From assembly GCA_016222945.1 (NCBI GenBank), contig JACRPY010000003.1, forward strand, positions 191,707 to 255,706: a stretch of 64,000 nucleotides of DNA, written 5' to 3'. The DNA is from Methanobacterium sp. Its GTDB lineage: Archaea; Methanobacteriota; Methanobacteria; Methanobacteriales; Methanobacteriaceae. Below the pieces are notes generated by a model that saw only the letters and a program-made list of their open reading frames with translations, was not told where the DNA came from and searched no databases. This document shows, in pieces, positions 8,267-16,672 of the stretch. The number at the start of each line of letters is the position of its first letter. The first letter of the stretch is position 1. The position numbers were made by a program, and so were the translations under genes.

Positions 8267-10498
8267 ATTACGAAGAAATTTTTTTTAGCAGTGTTAATTG
8301 CATTTAGCATTGTAATGTTTAGTTCAAGTGGTATTTACGCCACCAATGACACCCCGATTGAGAATACTACCAATATAACTTTGGAAGAGCAAACAACATA
8401 CACACCACAAAGTGGAAATTATACAGCAAATTCAACGACGACCAGTGAAAATACAACAAACAGTACCAATTCAACAGGAACGTCAGATGCAGCAGCTGGA
8501 GAAACATACGATAATATACATGGAGTATGGATGACCTCTGCAAGCGCAGGACAATTAAGTTCATCTGACATAGATAACCTTATACTATCCGGAATAACAG
8601 ACATATTCGTGAAAACAAACAGGTTTACAGACCCAACTTATGATAGCGTTCTAAATTATCTTTTACCCTTACTTAATGGTAAAGGAATACGTGTCCATGC
8701 ATGGATAACTTGTTTTAAAGACGCTGCCGGAAATTGGGTTGATCCACAGGGAAAATACAGTTACCAAGTTTCAGTTCCATACACCGAGGTTGTAAAAGTG
8801 CCTTATCAAAAATGGTACAAAGGCTGGTACTACAAAGCATACACAGTAAAAGTCAAAAAACGGTACAAATCAGGGAAAAAATGGAGATACTACTGGACTT
8901 ACAAGACCAAATACAAAAGAGTGTATGGTTGGACTTACTACATAGCTTACAAAGATGAATACAGAACAAATTATCGAAGCGAAACAAGATACGGATACAG
9001 TACAACATTCAACAATGAATTAATTAGTTTCATTAAAAACCTCACTACAAACTATAACATTGACGGAATACACCTTGATTACGTTAGATATTCGGGTGTA
9101 GGAGACAATGCGGCCTATAAAAATGAGGGTGGAACAGCAGCAATAACTTCATTTGTGCAACAAGTAAAAGAAGCAGTATACAGCGTTAAACCTAAAGTAG
9201 CAGTCTCTGCAGCATTAATGCCTGAAGGAGCAGCTAACGCACAATACTACGGACAAGACTATGGACAGCTTGCAAATTATCTTGATTTCCTGGTTCCAAT
9301 GATTTATAAAGGAAACTATGGTCAAGATACAGCATGGATCGGTACAACAACAAAATATATCGTTGATCATGCAGTTGACACCAACGGAAACAAAAAACCG
9401 GTTGTAGCAGGGCTTCAAACATACGTTTCAGACAGTAATGTAACACCAATATCTCAAGAGGAACTACAAAATGACATAAATACAGCGACAGGAAATGGAT
9501 CTGCAGGCTATGTGCTTTTCAGATATGGTTTAATCAGCGGTTTAAGTACAACAGCAGAATCTGATAGCTCTAGTTCAGTTACATTTACTTTAAATGAAAT
9601 CCAAGCTGCAGCAGCAAGCGTTAAAACATTCATTGAAACCAACAAAAGACTACCTGAATATGTGACAATCTCTACAATATCAGTAACAATGCCAGAATTC
9701 TTACAACTAATGACAAACAGTTTATTACAGTTAAACAATGGATCAACAGCGCCAGTAACATTCAAAAATGTTGAATATCCCACAAATTCCCCAACAGATT
9801 CAATAAATGGAAACTTAGGACTTTCAGAATATTTAGAAATTGCTCAAAGAATAAACACATCAATAAACGCCAGTGGCAAAACACCAGATTACCAAACAAG
9901 TTCTTTAGGAAATATAGGATATAAATCTTTGGTTTATATATATTCCAAAATATTGAACTTCTACAGTGCAAACAGCAGACTACCTAACTACGTTACAGTG
10001 GATTCATATATAACAAATCCTGATTCAAATTCAGTGCCAGCAGAACTACAGCAGTATCTTCAAGAAACGTCTAATTGTCAGGTGGGCAGTTCAAGTATTC
10101 AATCATTGGCTGCATCAATAACCGCAGGATTAACATCCCAATACGACAAAGCAGTGAAAATATTCAACTGGGTAAGAGACAACCTTGGTTATTCATTCTA
10201 CTATAACACCAAATACGGTGCTGTAGGTACATTGAATGCCAGGACAGGAAACTGTGTTGACACTTCACACCTTTTAATAGCTTTAGAAAGGGCTGCAGGA
10301 ATTCCTGCAAGATATGTACATGGTTATTGTAAATTTACAAGCGGTAACTGGTACGGTCATGTCTGGGCTAATGTTTGGGTGAACGGTCAATGGTACTCAG
10401 CAGATGCAACAAGTTCAAGGAACACTTTTGGCGTAATAAACAACTGGAACACAGGTACATACACATTAAAAGGAATATATGCTTCATTACCATTTTAG
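8267..10498 (+). CDS. Secreted wall-active protein: hydrolase-like domain, pseudomurein-binding repeats, transglutaminase
   Basis: A large exported protein with four parts. After a signal peptide and Thr/Asn-rich linker comes a TIM-barrel glycoside-hydrolase-like domain (GVWMTSAS; IDGIHLDYVRYSG), interrupted by a Tyr/Lys-rich insert encoded at about 8770-9000. Two pseudomurein-binding repeats follow (FTLNEIQAAAASVKTFIE; NIGYKSLVYIYSKILNF). The C-terminus is a papain-like transglutaminase domain with Cys (GNCVDT, 10253-10255), His (GHVWANVW) and Asp (SADATSS), as in pseudomurein endoisopeptidases. Probable role is cleavage or remodelling of the pseudomurein wall. The only canonical start is GTG at 8291, inside the signal helix; GGAGG at 8255-8259 is 7 nt before ATT 8267 and 10 nt before ACG 8270, either of which restores the MTKKFF or MKKFF signal-peptide start. 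Confidence 0.85.
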   Translation: MTKKFFLAVLIAFSIVMFSSSGIYATNDTPIENTTNITLEEQTTYTPQSGNYTANSTTTSENTTNSTNSTGTSDAAAGETYDNIHGVWMTSASAGQLSSSDIDNLILSGITDIFVKTNRFTDPTYDSVLNYLLPLLNGKGIRVHAWITCFKDAAGNWVDPQGKYSYQVSVPYTEVVKVPYQKWYKGWYYKAYTVKVKKRYKSGKKWRYYWTYKTKYKRVYGWTYYIAYKDEYRTNYRSETRYGYSTTFNNELISFIKNLTTNYNIDGIHLDYVRYSGVGDNAAYKNEGGTAAITSFVQQVKEAVYSVKPKVAVSAALMPEGAANAQYYGQDYGQLANYLDFLVPMIYKGNYGQDTAWIGTTTKYIVDHAVDTNGNKKPVVAGLQTYVSDSNVTPISQEELQNDINTATGNGSAGYVLFRYGLISGLSTTAESDSSSSVTFTLNEIQAAAASVKTFIETNKRLPEYVTISTISVTMPEFLQLMTNSLLQLNNGSTAPVTFKNVEYPTNSPTDSINGNLGLSEYLEIAQRINTSINASGKTPDYQTSSLGNIGYKSLVYIYSKILNFYSANSRLPNYVTVDSYITNPDSNSVPAELQQYLQETSNCQVGSSSIQSLAASITAGLTSQYDKAVKIFNWVRDNLGYSFYYNTKYGAVGTLNARTGNCVDTSHLLIALERAAGIPARYVHGYCKFTSGNWYGHVWANVWVNGQWYSADATSSRNTFGVINNWNTGTYTLKGIYASLPF

Positions 10499-10545
10499 GA
10501 AGACGTATATATTTATTTTTTATTTTTTTTATTCTTTTATTAGGT
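10499..10545. terminator. T-rich terminator between convergent genes
   Basis: Runs of T on the plus strand (about 10512-10535) lie between the convergent ends of the wall protein and the minus-strand two-TM gene, serving as a probable terminator for the plus-strand gene and extending into the end of the minus gene. Confidence 0.35.
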
Positions 10546-10726
10546 AGTAAACCAAAGAAGCAGCTGTGACACTAATAAGTAAGATAAGTGCCCGTATGAT
10601 TAAAAAATTCATGTCATTTGGAGATGGATTTCCGGCTAAAGACAATAAAAAAGGAGCAATAACTACTAAAACAATAATAAAAACAATTAATGCTAATATA
10701 AAACCTAAAACCACCCGAAAATTCAT
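10529..10726 (-). CDS. Small two-TM membrane protein, partner of the helical family
   Basis: A 65-residue protein with two transmembrane segments (about 5-30 and 43-62) separated by a short polar loop, ending YYLIKE. It begins one base after the stop codon of the preceding helical-family gene, so it is translationally linked to it. The paralogous locus at 59.6-60.6 kb has the same order, with an 80-residue two-TM protein ending in ITYGLIKGKE right after its helical-family gene. The repeated pairing argues for a shared function at the membrane. No known family recognised. Confidence 0.7.
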   Translation of the reverse strand: MNFRVVLGFILALIVFIIVLVVIAPFLLSLAGNPSPNDMNFLIIRALILLISVTAASLVYYLIKE

Positions 10727-10727
10727 A

Positions 10728-11456
10728 TTAGTATAACTCCAATTTACTAATATCCGTATTTAATAATTTAAAATAAGTTTTATAAGCCATAATAACATCT
10801 TCAGTTAACATTACATTACGTTCATGGTTTACGGCATTACAGGCCGCTAAAAAACCTAACATAAACATCTCACCAGTTTGAAAAGTGGAAGAAGCAGACC
10901 CCCAACCACGATCCACCATAATTTTTCCCCTAACATCCTCCAATTTTCCAAACAATCTTTTTCCTTTTTTATCCCATTTCATTTGTCTTAATTCCTGGTA
11001 AAACTCCTCATCAGGCACATCATAATCTTTAACCGTATCAAAGTTATTTAAAGAAGACATTAAACGTTCTAAAAGTGCATAATTCTTTTTTAAATCTTCA
11101 GATGTTAGCGTATTTTGTTTATAAGCGTATGCTATTAAATCTATCATGTTAATTATGCCTAAAAAATGTCCAGCTTCTATAAGATCTGTGATTGGGGGGA
11201 AATATAAAAGAGGTTTTTTAAGGATTTTAGTCGCGTGTTGGTATTGTGGCACTTTTAGAAGATTATCCAAAGTTTCCTGTTGTTCCACCTCCTTACTTTC
11301 TAGTTTAGTAGCTTCATATACTTTCTCATAAATTTCAGAATCCTTTAAATTTAATAATCCTTTTATTGTTTCGTTTAACTCGTCAGTATCGTTGAATTCG
11401 GTTTGTGTTTCTTTTATTAGTTTTTGGCTTGTTTTATAGATTTTTGAAATCCCCAT
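10728..11456 (-). CDS. Uncharacterised helical protein, family member 1 of 3
   Basis: A 242-residue, mostly helical, soluble protein without signal peptide or Cys pattern. It is clearly paralogous to the genes at 59837-60556 and 60830-61609: shared blocks are a DSE-x-YE segment near the N-terminus, a PPITDLI-type segment, KW-x-x-K-x-K-x-LFG in the middle, and a C-terminal CNAV...AYKTYFKLLNTDISKL. No characterised family recognised. The start at 11456 is chosen because GGAGG precedes it by 9 nt; an upstream start at 11477 overlaps the preceding tail frame. It follows a C-terminal tail cassette and precedes a two-TM gene. A partner or immunity role for the secreted-tail system is inferred from context only. 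Confidence 0.75.
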   Translation of the reverse strand: MGISKIYKTSQKLIKETQTEFNDTDELNETIKGLLNLKDSEIYEKVYEATKLESKEVEQQETLDNLLKVPQYQHATKILKKPLLYFPPITDLIEAGHFLGIINMIDLIAYAYKQNTLTSEDLKKNYALLERLMSSLNNFDTVKDYDVPDEEFYQELRQMKWDKKGKRLFGKLEDVRGKIMVDRGWGSASSTFQTGEMFMLGFLAACNAVNHERNVMLTEDVIMAYKTYFKLLNTDISKLELY

Positions 11457-11470
11457 TTTTTTACACCTCC

Positions 11471-11698
11471 TTACCATCTGAATATGTTTGTTATTCCTTT
11501 ATAAATTGTGTTTCCTAGTGATTGGACTCCGTTGTAGATTGCTGTTCCTATTGATTTGATTCCATTGTATATTGTGCTGCCCACTGATTTAAGTGTATTA
11601 TATGCCGTTTTCCCGTAAGATATAATTTTTTTACCGTATCCTATTGCTTTTTGAGTTAGAGGATGTTGTATTATTGCTTGAACAGTAGGGCTACTCAA
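11471..11698 (-). CDS. Orphan C-terminal tail cassette with 11-residue repeats (T2)
   Basis: An open frame of 75 codons. Its first part (VQAIIQHPLTQKA) aligns with the LDPIWNHPVTQ junction of the other tails in this window. It then carries three 11-residue repeats of pattern (L/I/V)-(K/Q)-S-x-G-x-x-IY-(N/K)-G, ending in NIFRW. The repeat is strongly amphipathic. There is no ATG or ribosome site: the first possible start is TTG 11698, with a TAA two codons upstream. The stop codon abuts the ribosome site of the following helical-family gene. It looks like a silent alternative C-terminus rather than an independent gene, although a short peptide cannot be excluded. Confidence 0.6.
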   Translation of the reverse strand: MSSPTVQAIIQHPLTQKAIGYGKKIISYGKTAYNTLKSVGSTIYNGIKSIGTAIYNGVQSLGNTIYKGITNIFRW

Positions 11699-11735
11699 TA
11701 ATTAGTCTATAATTTAAAAATAAATAAATATTTAA

Positions 11736-12620
11736 TTAATTCTCATCCATCAAGGTTAAAAGTTCTTCTTTAGCTCCCTTAGCCTCTTCAAAATCAGGAT
11801 CAATTTCTAATGCTTTATCGTAACATTCAAGTGATTCCGAGTATTTTTTTAGTTCTTTGAGGGTTCTTCCTTTTTCAAGCCATGTTTCTTCGTCATTATC
11901 TATTTCTAGAGATTTATTGTAATATTTCAATGCTTCTTCATATTTTCCAAGTTTTTGGAATAGATTACCTTTTTCATGCCAAGAATATTCTGATTCAGGG
12001 TTTAGTTCCAATGCTTTATTAATACAATCTAAAGCTTCATCATACCTTCCAAGATTACGAAGTGCGACACATTTATTATTCCATGAGTATTCTGACTTTG
12101 TATTTAACTCTAAAGCTTTATTATAACATTCTAATGCTTTTTTGTATTCTTCAAGTTTAAGTAAAGCATTCCCCTTACTGTGCCATGCTTCAAAATACTC
12201 CTGATCAATTTTTAAAGCACTTTCATAGTATTTAACCGCTTTTCCATATCTTTCGAGTTTATTAAGTGCCCGACCTTTATTATACAATGATTCTGCATCT
12301 TCTGGGTTAATTTCTAATGCTTTGTTATAGCATTGGAGTGCTTCCTCATGTTCTCCAAGTTTATTAAGCGTTAAACCTTTATTATGCCATGCGTTTCCAT
12401 TTTTAGGGTTAATTTCTAATGCTTTGTTGTAGCATTGGAGTGCTTCCTCATGTTCTCCAAGTTTATTAAGCGTTAAACCTTTATTATACCATGAAACTGC
12501 ATTTTTTGGATATTTATCCAGTATTTTATTGTAACATTGGAGTGCTTCTTCATATCTTCCAAGTTTTGCAATTTTGTTACATTCTTTATTTTTGTTTTTG
12601 AAAATGTTTAATAATCCCAT
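11736..12620 (-). CDS. TPR-repeat protein following the beta-helix surface protein
   Basis: A 294-residue protein made of about eight 34-residue tetratricopeptide repeats (typical units: AWYNKGLTLNKLGEHEEALQCYNKALEINP), with no signal peptide or membrane segment. TPRs form superhelical protein-binding scaffolds. The ribosome site GGTGA overlaps the TGA of the upstream surface protein, so the two are translationally coupled. Two adjacent repeats are almost identical at DNA level over 102-nt periods (about 12310-12495), evidence of recent unit duplication. Related TPR genes follow tail cassettes at 62169 and 63478. A cytoplasmic binding partner for the tail is a reasonable inference. Confidence 0.9.
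   Translation of the reverse strand: MGLLNIFKNKNKECNKIAKLGRYEEALQCYNKILDKYPKNAVSWYNKGLTLNKLGEHEEALQCYNKALEINPKNGNAWHNKGLTLNKLGEHEEALQCYNKALEINPEDAESLYNKGRALNKLERYGKAVKYYESALKIDQEYFEAWHSKGNALLKLEEYKKALECYNKALELNTKSEYSWNNKCVALRNLGRYDEALDCINKALELNPESEYSWHEKGNLFQKLGKYEEALKYYNKSLEIDNDEETWLEKGRTLKELKKYSESLECYDKALEIDPDFEEAKGAKEELLTLMDEN
12310..12495 (-). repeat. Tandem 102-nt TPR unit duplication
   Basis: Two consecutive 34-codon TPR units are nearly identical in nucleotide sequence (only scattered single changes), unlike the other units of the same gene, which diverge at synonymous sites. Confidence 0.8.
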
Positions 12621-12627
12621 TTCTTAT

Positions 12628-15600
12628 TCACCAAATCCCTAACCCTCTTGCAAACCAGCTTGCACCGTCAGCTACCTGTTTTATTCCTGGAAGGTTTCTT
12701 ATTGCTTTAAATGTCTTACTTTGCACAATAGGATCTAATAATTTATGTGCTGCTGGTGCGATATATTTTTGTGCCAAAGGCTTAAAATGCTTATCATACA
12801 CATTTTTAACCTGATACGCCTTCTCTTTAACATAACTTTTAACCTGAATATATTTAGACTGAGCATAATTAACCAAACCCTTCTTTTGAAACTCAGCTCT
12901 TTCACTGTTAAACCTGTCTAAGGCAGGTTGAACAACTTTGCTATACGCATCTTTGGCAGCAGCTTTAAAACTATCAACTAAACCACTTGTTGCAGCCTTA
13001 GCCTCATTAACCTTACCACTAACCCAACCTGCAAAATTACCTGCAGCATTCATAATTCCCGGCACGTTTATCATCATTAAACGAGAATTCCACGTAGCAT
13101 TAGTTGTGTTATTAAATTTGAAATTGAAAGAAGTATTGTTCATTGTATAAGAACCTGATGATGAGAATGTTGTATTAACCCTATTCATAATATTATTTAA
13201 AAATATCCCCCCAGCAGCATATATTGCAGGAAATGCATAAATAAAAGCTAATGATCCTACAACAATATAAGCCGGAATTTTAAAATACCAAGGAGCATTT
13301 TTCGCACCCTCAATCAACCGTTCCACAATACCTCTATCATCATCAGGATCCGTAGGAATCAACCCTTTAATAACTTCTTTAATCCCACCATCGTCCTGAT
13401 ATTTTTTAAAATTATCAACATTATAATCTGGATTTTTTTCTGGAACTTCTTTTGGCATTAAACTTGCGATGTAAGAAGGTAAACCTATTATGTCGTTTAT
13501 TATTCCATCTATTCCTGTTCCTTTAGGTGTTACATGTTCATCTATGAAATAGTAATAGATAAATCCACCTACAAATATTCCCGCAGCAGCTACAGCAGCC
13601 AATATTGCTAATGGTTTAATTGGAAATCCAATGAAAAAAGATTCAGCTAATTGGAATGCATTTCCCGCAGCTTGTCCAACACCTGTACCGCCAAACAAAT
13701 TCTTCATTTCATCCGTACTTAAAGGTGTTCCTCTTCCATCTGGATTTAAAGTCAACGCATTTCCTGTATAATACTTGTTGAACTGTTCCGGGGTCATGAT
13801 TACTGTTCCGAGGAACGGATCCTGTATTATGTAGTTGTCTCCGAGTTTTCCGAGTATTAGAGCATAATGATTGTTTCCGTTTATGTTTAGGAGCACGATG
13901 TCGTTAGTTTTTAGTTGACCTGCATCTAAATGTAATCCTGTTAGGTTTATTCCATAATATGATGCTGCTTGTGACAGACCATACATGCTGATGCCTTTAT
14001 CTGTTAATCCTCCAATCTGTGATATAAGATTAGCATCTGCCTTTGCACCTAAACTGTTTAAAAGGTTACCAACTGCTATTGCACCGCAAAGATTATTATT
14101 TGGAGTCGGATCAGCGGGTTTTCGAGGTATTTTATGTGGTGTTACTGGTTGACTGTTCACAGGAGTGCTTAATGTACTTGTTAGTGTTTGCTGGTCAACT
14201 ACAGCAGTTAGTGTGTAGCTTCTAGGGTTAAAAACCACGAACTGGGTCCAGGCACTGTTATTATTCATAGCTGCTGTTTCTGGGTAGACATCACCACCAT
14301 TGTTAATAAAGAATTGCACCAGGAATGAAGGAATCTCCAATGCTAATTCATCACCTGTGCTGCTTTTGAGGGTTACAGTAATATCATATATTTGCCCTGG
14401 ATTAATAGTGCCTGATGGCACATTTAAATTAGCTATTACATGATTATTGGTGTTTATATTCATTCCTGTGATACATATAGGGTTGTTTTGTCCCCACCAA
14501 TTATACCGAGCATCAACAGTTCCATAGCCATTGTTGTGAAGGTTATGAGTGTTACCAGCGATACGATTAAAGTTTAATGTGTTATTGGTGCCGTTTTCCA
14601 CTAATATAGCATTTGGGTTTCCTGTGATATTATTTTGAACGAATGTATTGTTTGTGCCGTTTATTATTAAACCATTCTCTGTGTTATTATGAACATTATT
14701 ACCTGTTAGGTTGTTATTGTTTCCGTTTATAGTAGTTCCGTTGGTACTGTTAAAGATTAGTGTGCTGTTAACTCTGTTCTCGTTTCCATTCACTATTAGG
14801 CCATTTGTGTTGTTTTGTATTAGGCTGTTGTTGAGTGTGTTGTTGTTTCCGTTAAGTATGATTCCAGTTTGGTTGTTAAAACGACTGGTAATATTAGAAA
14901 AACTGTTATTGTTTCCAATAACCTGTAAACCATTCTTATTCAATGTTAAAATGGTGCTGTTCATCTGATTATTATTTCCACTAATTGTTAAACTGTATCC
15001 GTTATCCAGGAGAATGTTAAAGAGGATTAGAATGTTGTTTATATGGTTATTGTTTCCAACTATGTTTATTCCCTGGCCATTACGGATTATTGTGTTTCCC
15101 AGCATATTCAAGAAGTTAACAACATCATTATCTGACCTTATTAAGAGTCCTGTACCATTATTATCTGTCAAACTGTTTCCTGTAACAATGTTGTCTCCGT
15201 TTATGTACATTGCTGTGTTGTTTTGGCTGCTAACACTATTATTAGCCACAATGTTACCCGTTCCGGTGATTTGCATTCCATTGGTTCCATTAAGAACACC
15301 TGAACCATTAACCATGTTATTGTTCCCGTTTAAGATTAAACCATTGGTATTGTTTAAAAAGAAACTTTCATTTAAACGGTTTCCATTACCATCAATCAAA
15401 ACACCGTTAAATGTGTTATAAACCACAGTGAGATTGGTTAAAACATTATTATCTCCTATTAAATGCATTCCGTTGGTGTTACCGAATAATTGTGTTCCAT
15501 CTAAGAGATTACCATTACCCGTGAATTCCAGTGCGTAGTTGTTGGTTAGAACACTGTTATTTAAGAATAAAAATGATCCTAAAATATTATTATTTCCCAC

Positions 15601-16635
15601 CAGTTTTATTCCAATGCCGTTTCTGTAAATCTGGTTATCTGTAATGGTGGGATTGTTTAAATTATTTCCATAAGTATCCATATTCAAACCCCAACCACCA
15701 TTATCCATTATAAGATTATTAGAGATAATATTAGAGTAAGGAGTAGTTACACCGTACGCATTATTAGTTACAGTATTAAAAGTGAAAGAATTACCATTAC
15801 TACCCGTGAAAACCGCACCATACGGATTATATTGGAGAGTGTTACCTATAATAGGTGTGGAATCAGTACTTGTAAGCCATAAACCTGCAATATGATTACT
15901 ATTAGCAGTATTAGTGACAACAGCACTACTACCACTACTTTCTAAATTAATCCCAGTCCACCCATTACCATTAGCAACATTATTTTCAATCCAACTATAA
16001 GGGCTTAATCGTAAAAAGATACCATGACCACCATTACCATTCACCACATTACCACTTAAACTAGAACCCGGAGAATTATAAAGATAAATACCCGTATAAC
16101 CAGAACCAACCACCTGATTACCACTTAAAGTAGATGTAGGACTATCCAATAAACCTATTCCTATTTCACCATTATTTGCCACGTAGTTATTAGAAAACAC
16201 AGAATTAGTATTAGTTAAAAGAACACCAAACCGTTTATTATTAATAATAGTATTACTTCCATTAATTGCATAATGACCCTCATAATTACCATGAATACCA
16301 TAATTAGCTAAACCATTACCATCAATAACAAGCCCAGAAACAACAACATTAGAACTCCACACATCAATCAAAGTATGGATATTTTCAGTAGCCCTTAAAA
16401 CCGCACCACCAGGATTAGCAGCAAACAACTTCCACGACTCTAAAACCTCAATAGGCTCATCCAAACCATAAACACCATTATTAAAGATAATAGTGTCACT
16501 ATAACCCGCAACACCCAAAACAGACTTATAATTACCAGGATTAGCATAATGAACATCAGCAAAAACCACACCACTACAAAAAGAAGATGCTATAAATAAA
16601 AACAACAATGATACAATAAAAAACCTAAAATTCAT
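12628..16635 (-). CDS. Giant surface protein: beta-helix stalk, C39-like peptidase, TM segments, exchangeable C-terminal tail
   Basis: A 1335-residue exported protein. A signal peptide (MNFRFFIVSLLF, cleaved near VVFA) leads into an Asn-rich right-handed beta-helix of about 22-residue NosD-like rungs (about 30-715), an Ig-like domain (about 735-820) and a C39-like papain-fold peptidase with Cys850 (NNLCGAI), His923 (NHYALIL) and Asp939 (IIQDPFLG). A Gly-Gly follows near 980. Hydrophobic segments lie at about 1006-1029 and 1114-1144. The tail, 1187-1335, is nearly identical to the separate cassette at 62981-63442. ATG 16635 is preferred to 16680 because it starts the signal peptide; it lacks a ribosome site, and a TATA-like element about 30 nt upstream suggests a leaderless message. 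The build resembles polymorphic secreted toxins with peptidase release of the C-terminus; that role is inference. Confidence 0.85.
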   Translation of the reverse strand: MNFRFFIVSLLFLFIASSFCSGVVFADVHYANPGNYKSVLGVAGYSDTIIFNNGVYGLDEPIEVLESWKLFAANPGGAVLRATENIHTLIDVWSSNVVVSGLVIDGNGLANYGIHGNYEGHYAINGSNTIINNKRFGVLLTNTNSVFSNNYVANNGEIGIGLLDSPTSTLSGNQVVGSGYTGIYLYNSPGSSLSGNVVNGNGGHGIFLRLSPYSWIENNVANGNGWTGINLESSGSSAVVTNTANSNHIAGLWLTSTDSTPIIGNTLQYNPYGAVFTGSNGNSFTFNTVTNNAYGVTTPYSNIISNNLIMDNGGWGLNMDTYGNNLNNPTITDNQIYRNGIGIKLVGNNNILGSFLFLNNSVLTNNYALEFTGNGNLLDGTQLFGNTNGMHLIGDNNVLTNLTVVYNTFNGVLIDGNGNRLNESFFLNNTNGLILNGNNNMVNGSGVLNGTNGMQITGTGNIVANNSVSSQNNTAMYINGDNIVTGNSLTDNNGTGLLIRSDNDVVNFLNMLGNTIIRNGQGINIVGNNNHINNILILFNILLDNGYSLTISGNNNQMNSTILTLNKNGLQVIGNNNSFSNITSRFNNQTGIILNGNNNTLNNSLIQNNTNGLIVNGNENRVNSTLIFNSTNGTTINGNNNNLTGNNVHNNTENGLIINGTNNTFVQNNITGNPNAILVENGTNNTLNFNRIAGNTHNLHNNGYGTVDARYNWWGQNNPICITGMNINTNNHVIANLNVPSGTINPGQIYDITVTLKSSTGDELALEIPSFLVQFFINNGGDVYPETAAMNNNSAWTQFVVFNPRSYTLTAVVDQQTLTSTLSTPVNSQPVTPHKIPRKPADPTPNNNLCGAIAVGNLLNSLGAKADANLISQIGGLTDKGISMYGLSQAASYYGINLTGLHLDAGQLKTNDIVLLNINGNNHYALILGKLGDNYIIQDPFLGTVIMTPEQFNKYYTGNALTLNPDGRGTPLSTDEMKNLFGGTGVGQAAGNAFQLAESFFIGFPIKPLAILAAVAAAGIFVGGFIYYYFIDEHVTPKGTGIDGIINDIIGLPSYIASLMPKEVPEKNPDYNVDNFKKYQDDGGIKEVIKGLIPTDPDDDRGIVERLIEGAKNAPWYFKIPAYIVVGSLAFIYAFPAIYAAGGIFLNNIMNRVNTTFSSSGSYTMNNTSFNFKFNNTTNATWNSRLMMINVPGIMNAAGNFAGWVSGKVNEAKAATSGLVDSFKAAAKDAYSKVVQPALDRFNSERAEFQKKGLVNYAQSKYIQVKSYVKEKAYQVKNVYDKHFKPLAQKYIAPAAHKLLDPIVQSKTFKAIRNLPGIKQVADGASWFARGLGIW

Positions 16636-16654
16636 AATACAATAATAATACAAT

Positions 16655-16672
16655 AACAAATAAATACTTAAC
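16655..16672 (-). promoter_or_regulatory. TATA-like element of the surface-protein operon (leaderless)
   Basis: On the minus strand AAGTATTTATTTG lies centred about 30 nt upstream of ATG 16635, which has no Shine-Dalgarno site. That distance is what a leaderless archaeal transcript would show. Confidence 0.4.

Noticed and set aside
14711..15421. Plus-strand frames of 85 and 135 codons
   Set aside because: Antisense shadows of the Asn-rich beta-helix repeats; no start context.
14240..16300. Repetitive DNA considered as a CRISPR array
   Set aside because: The repeats are degenerate in-frame beta-helix rungs, not identical direct repeats with unique spacers.
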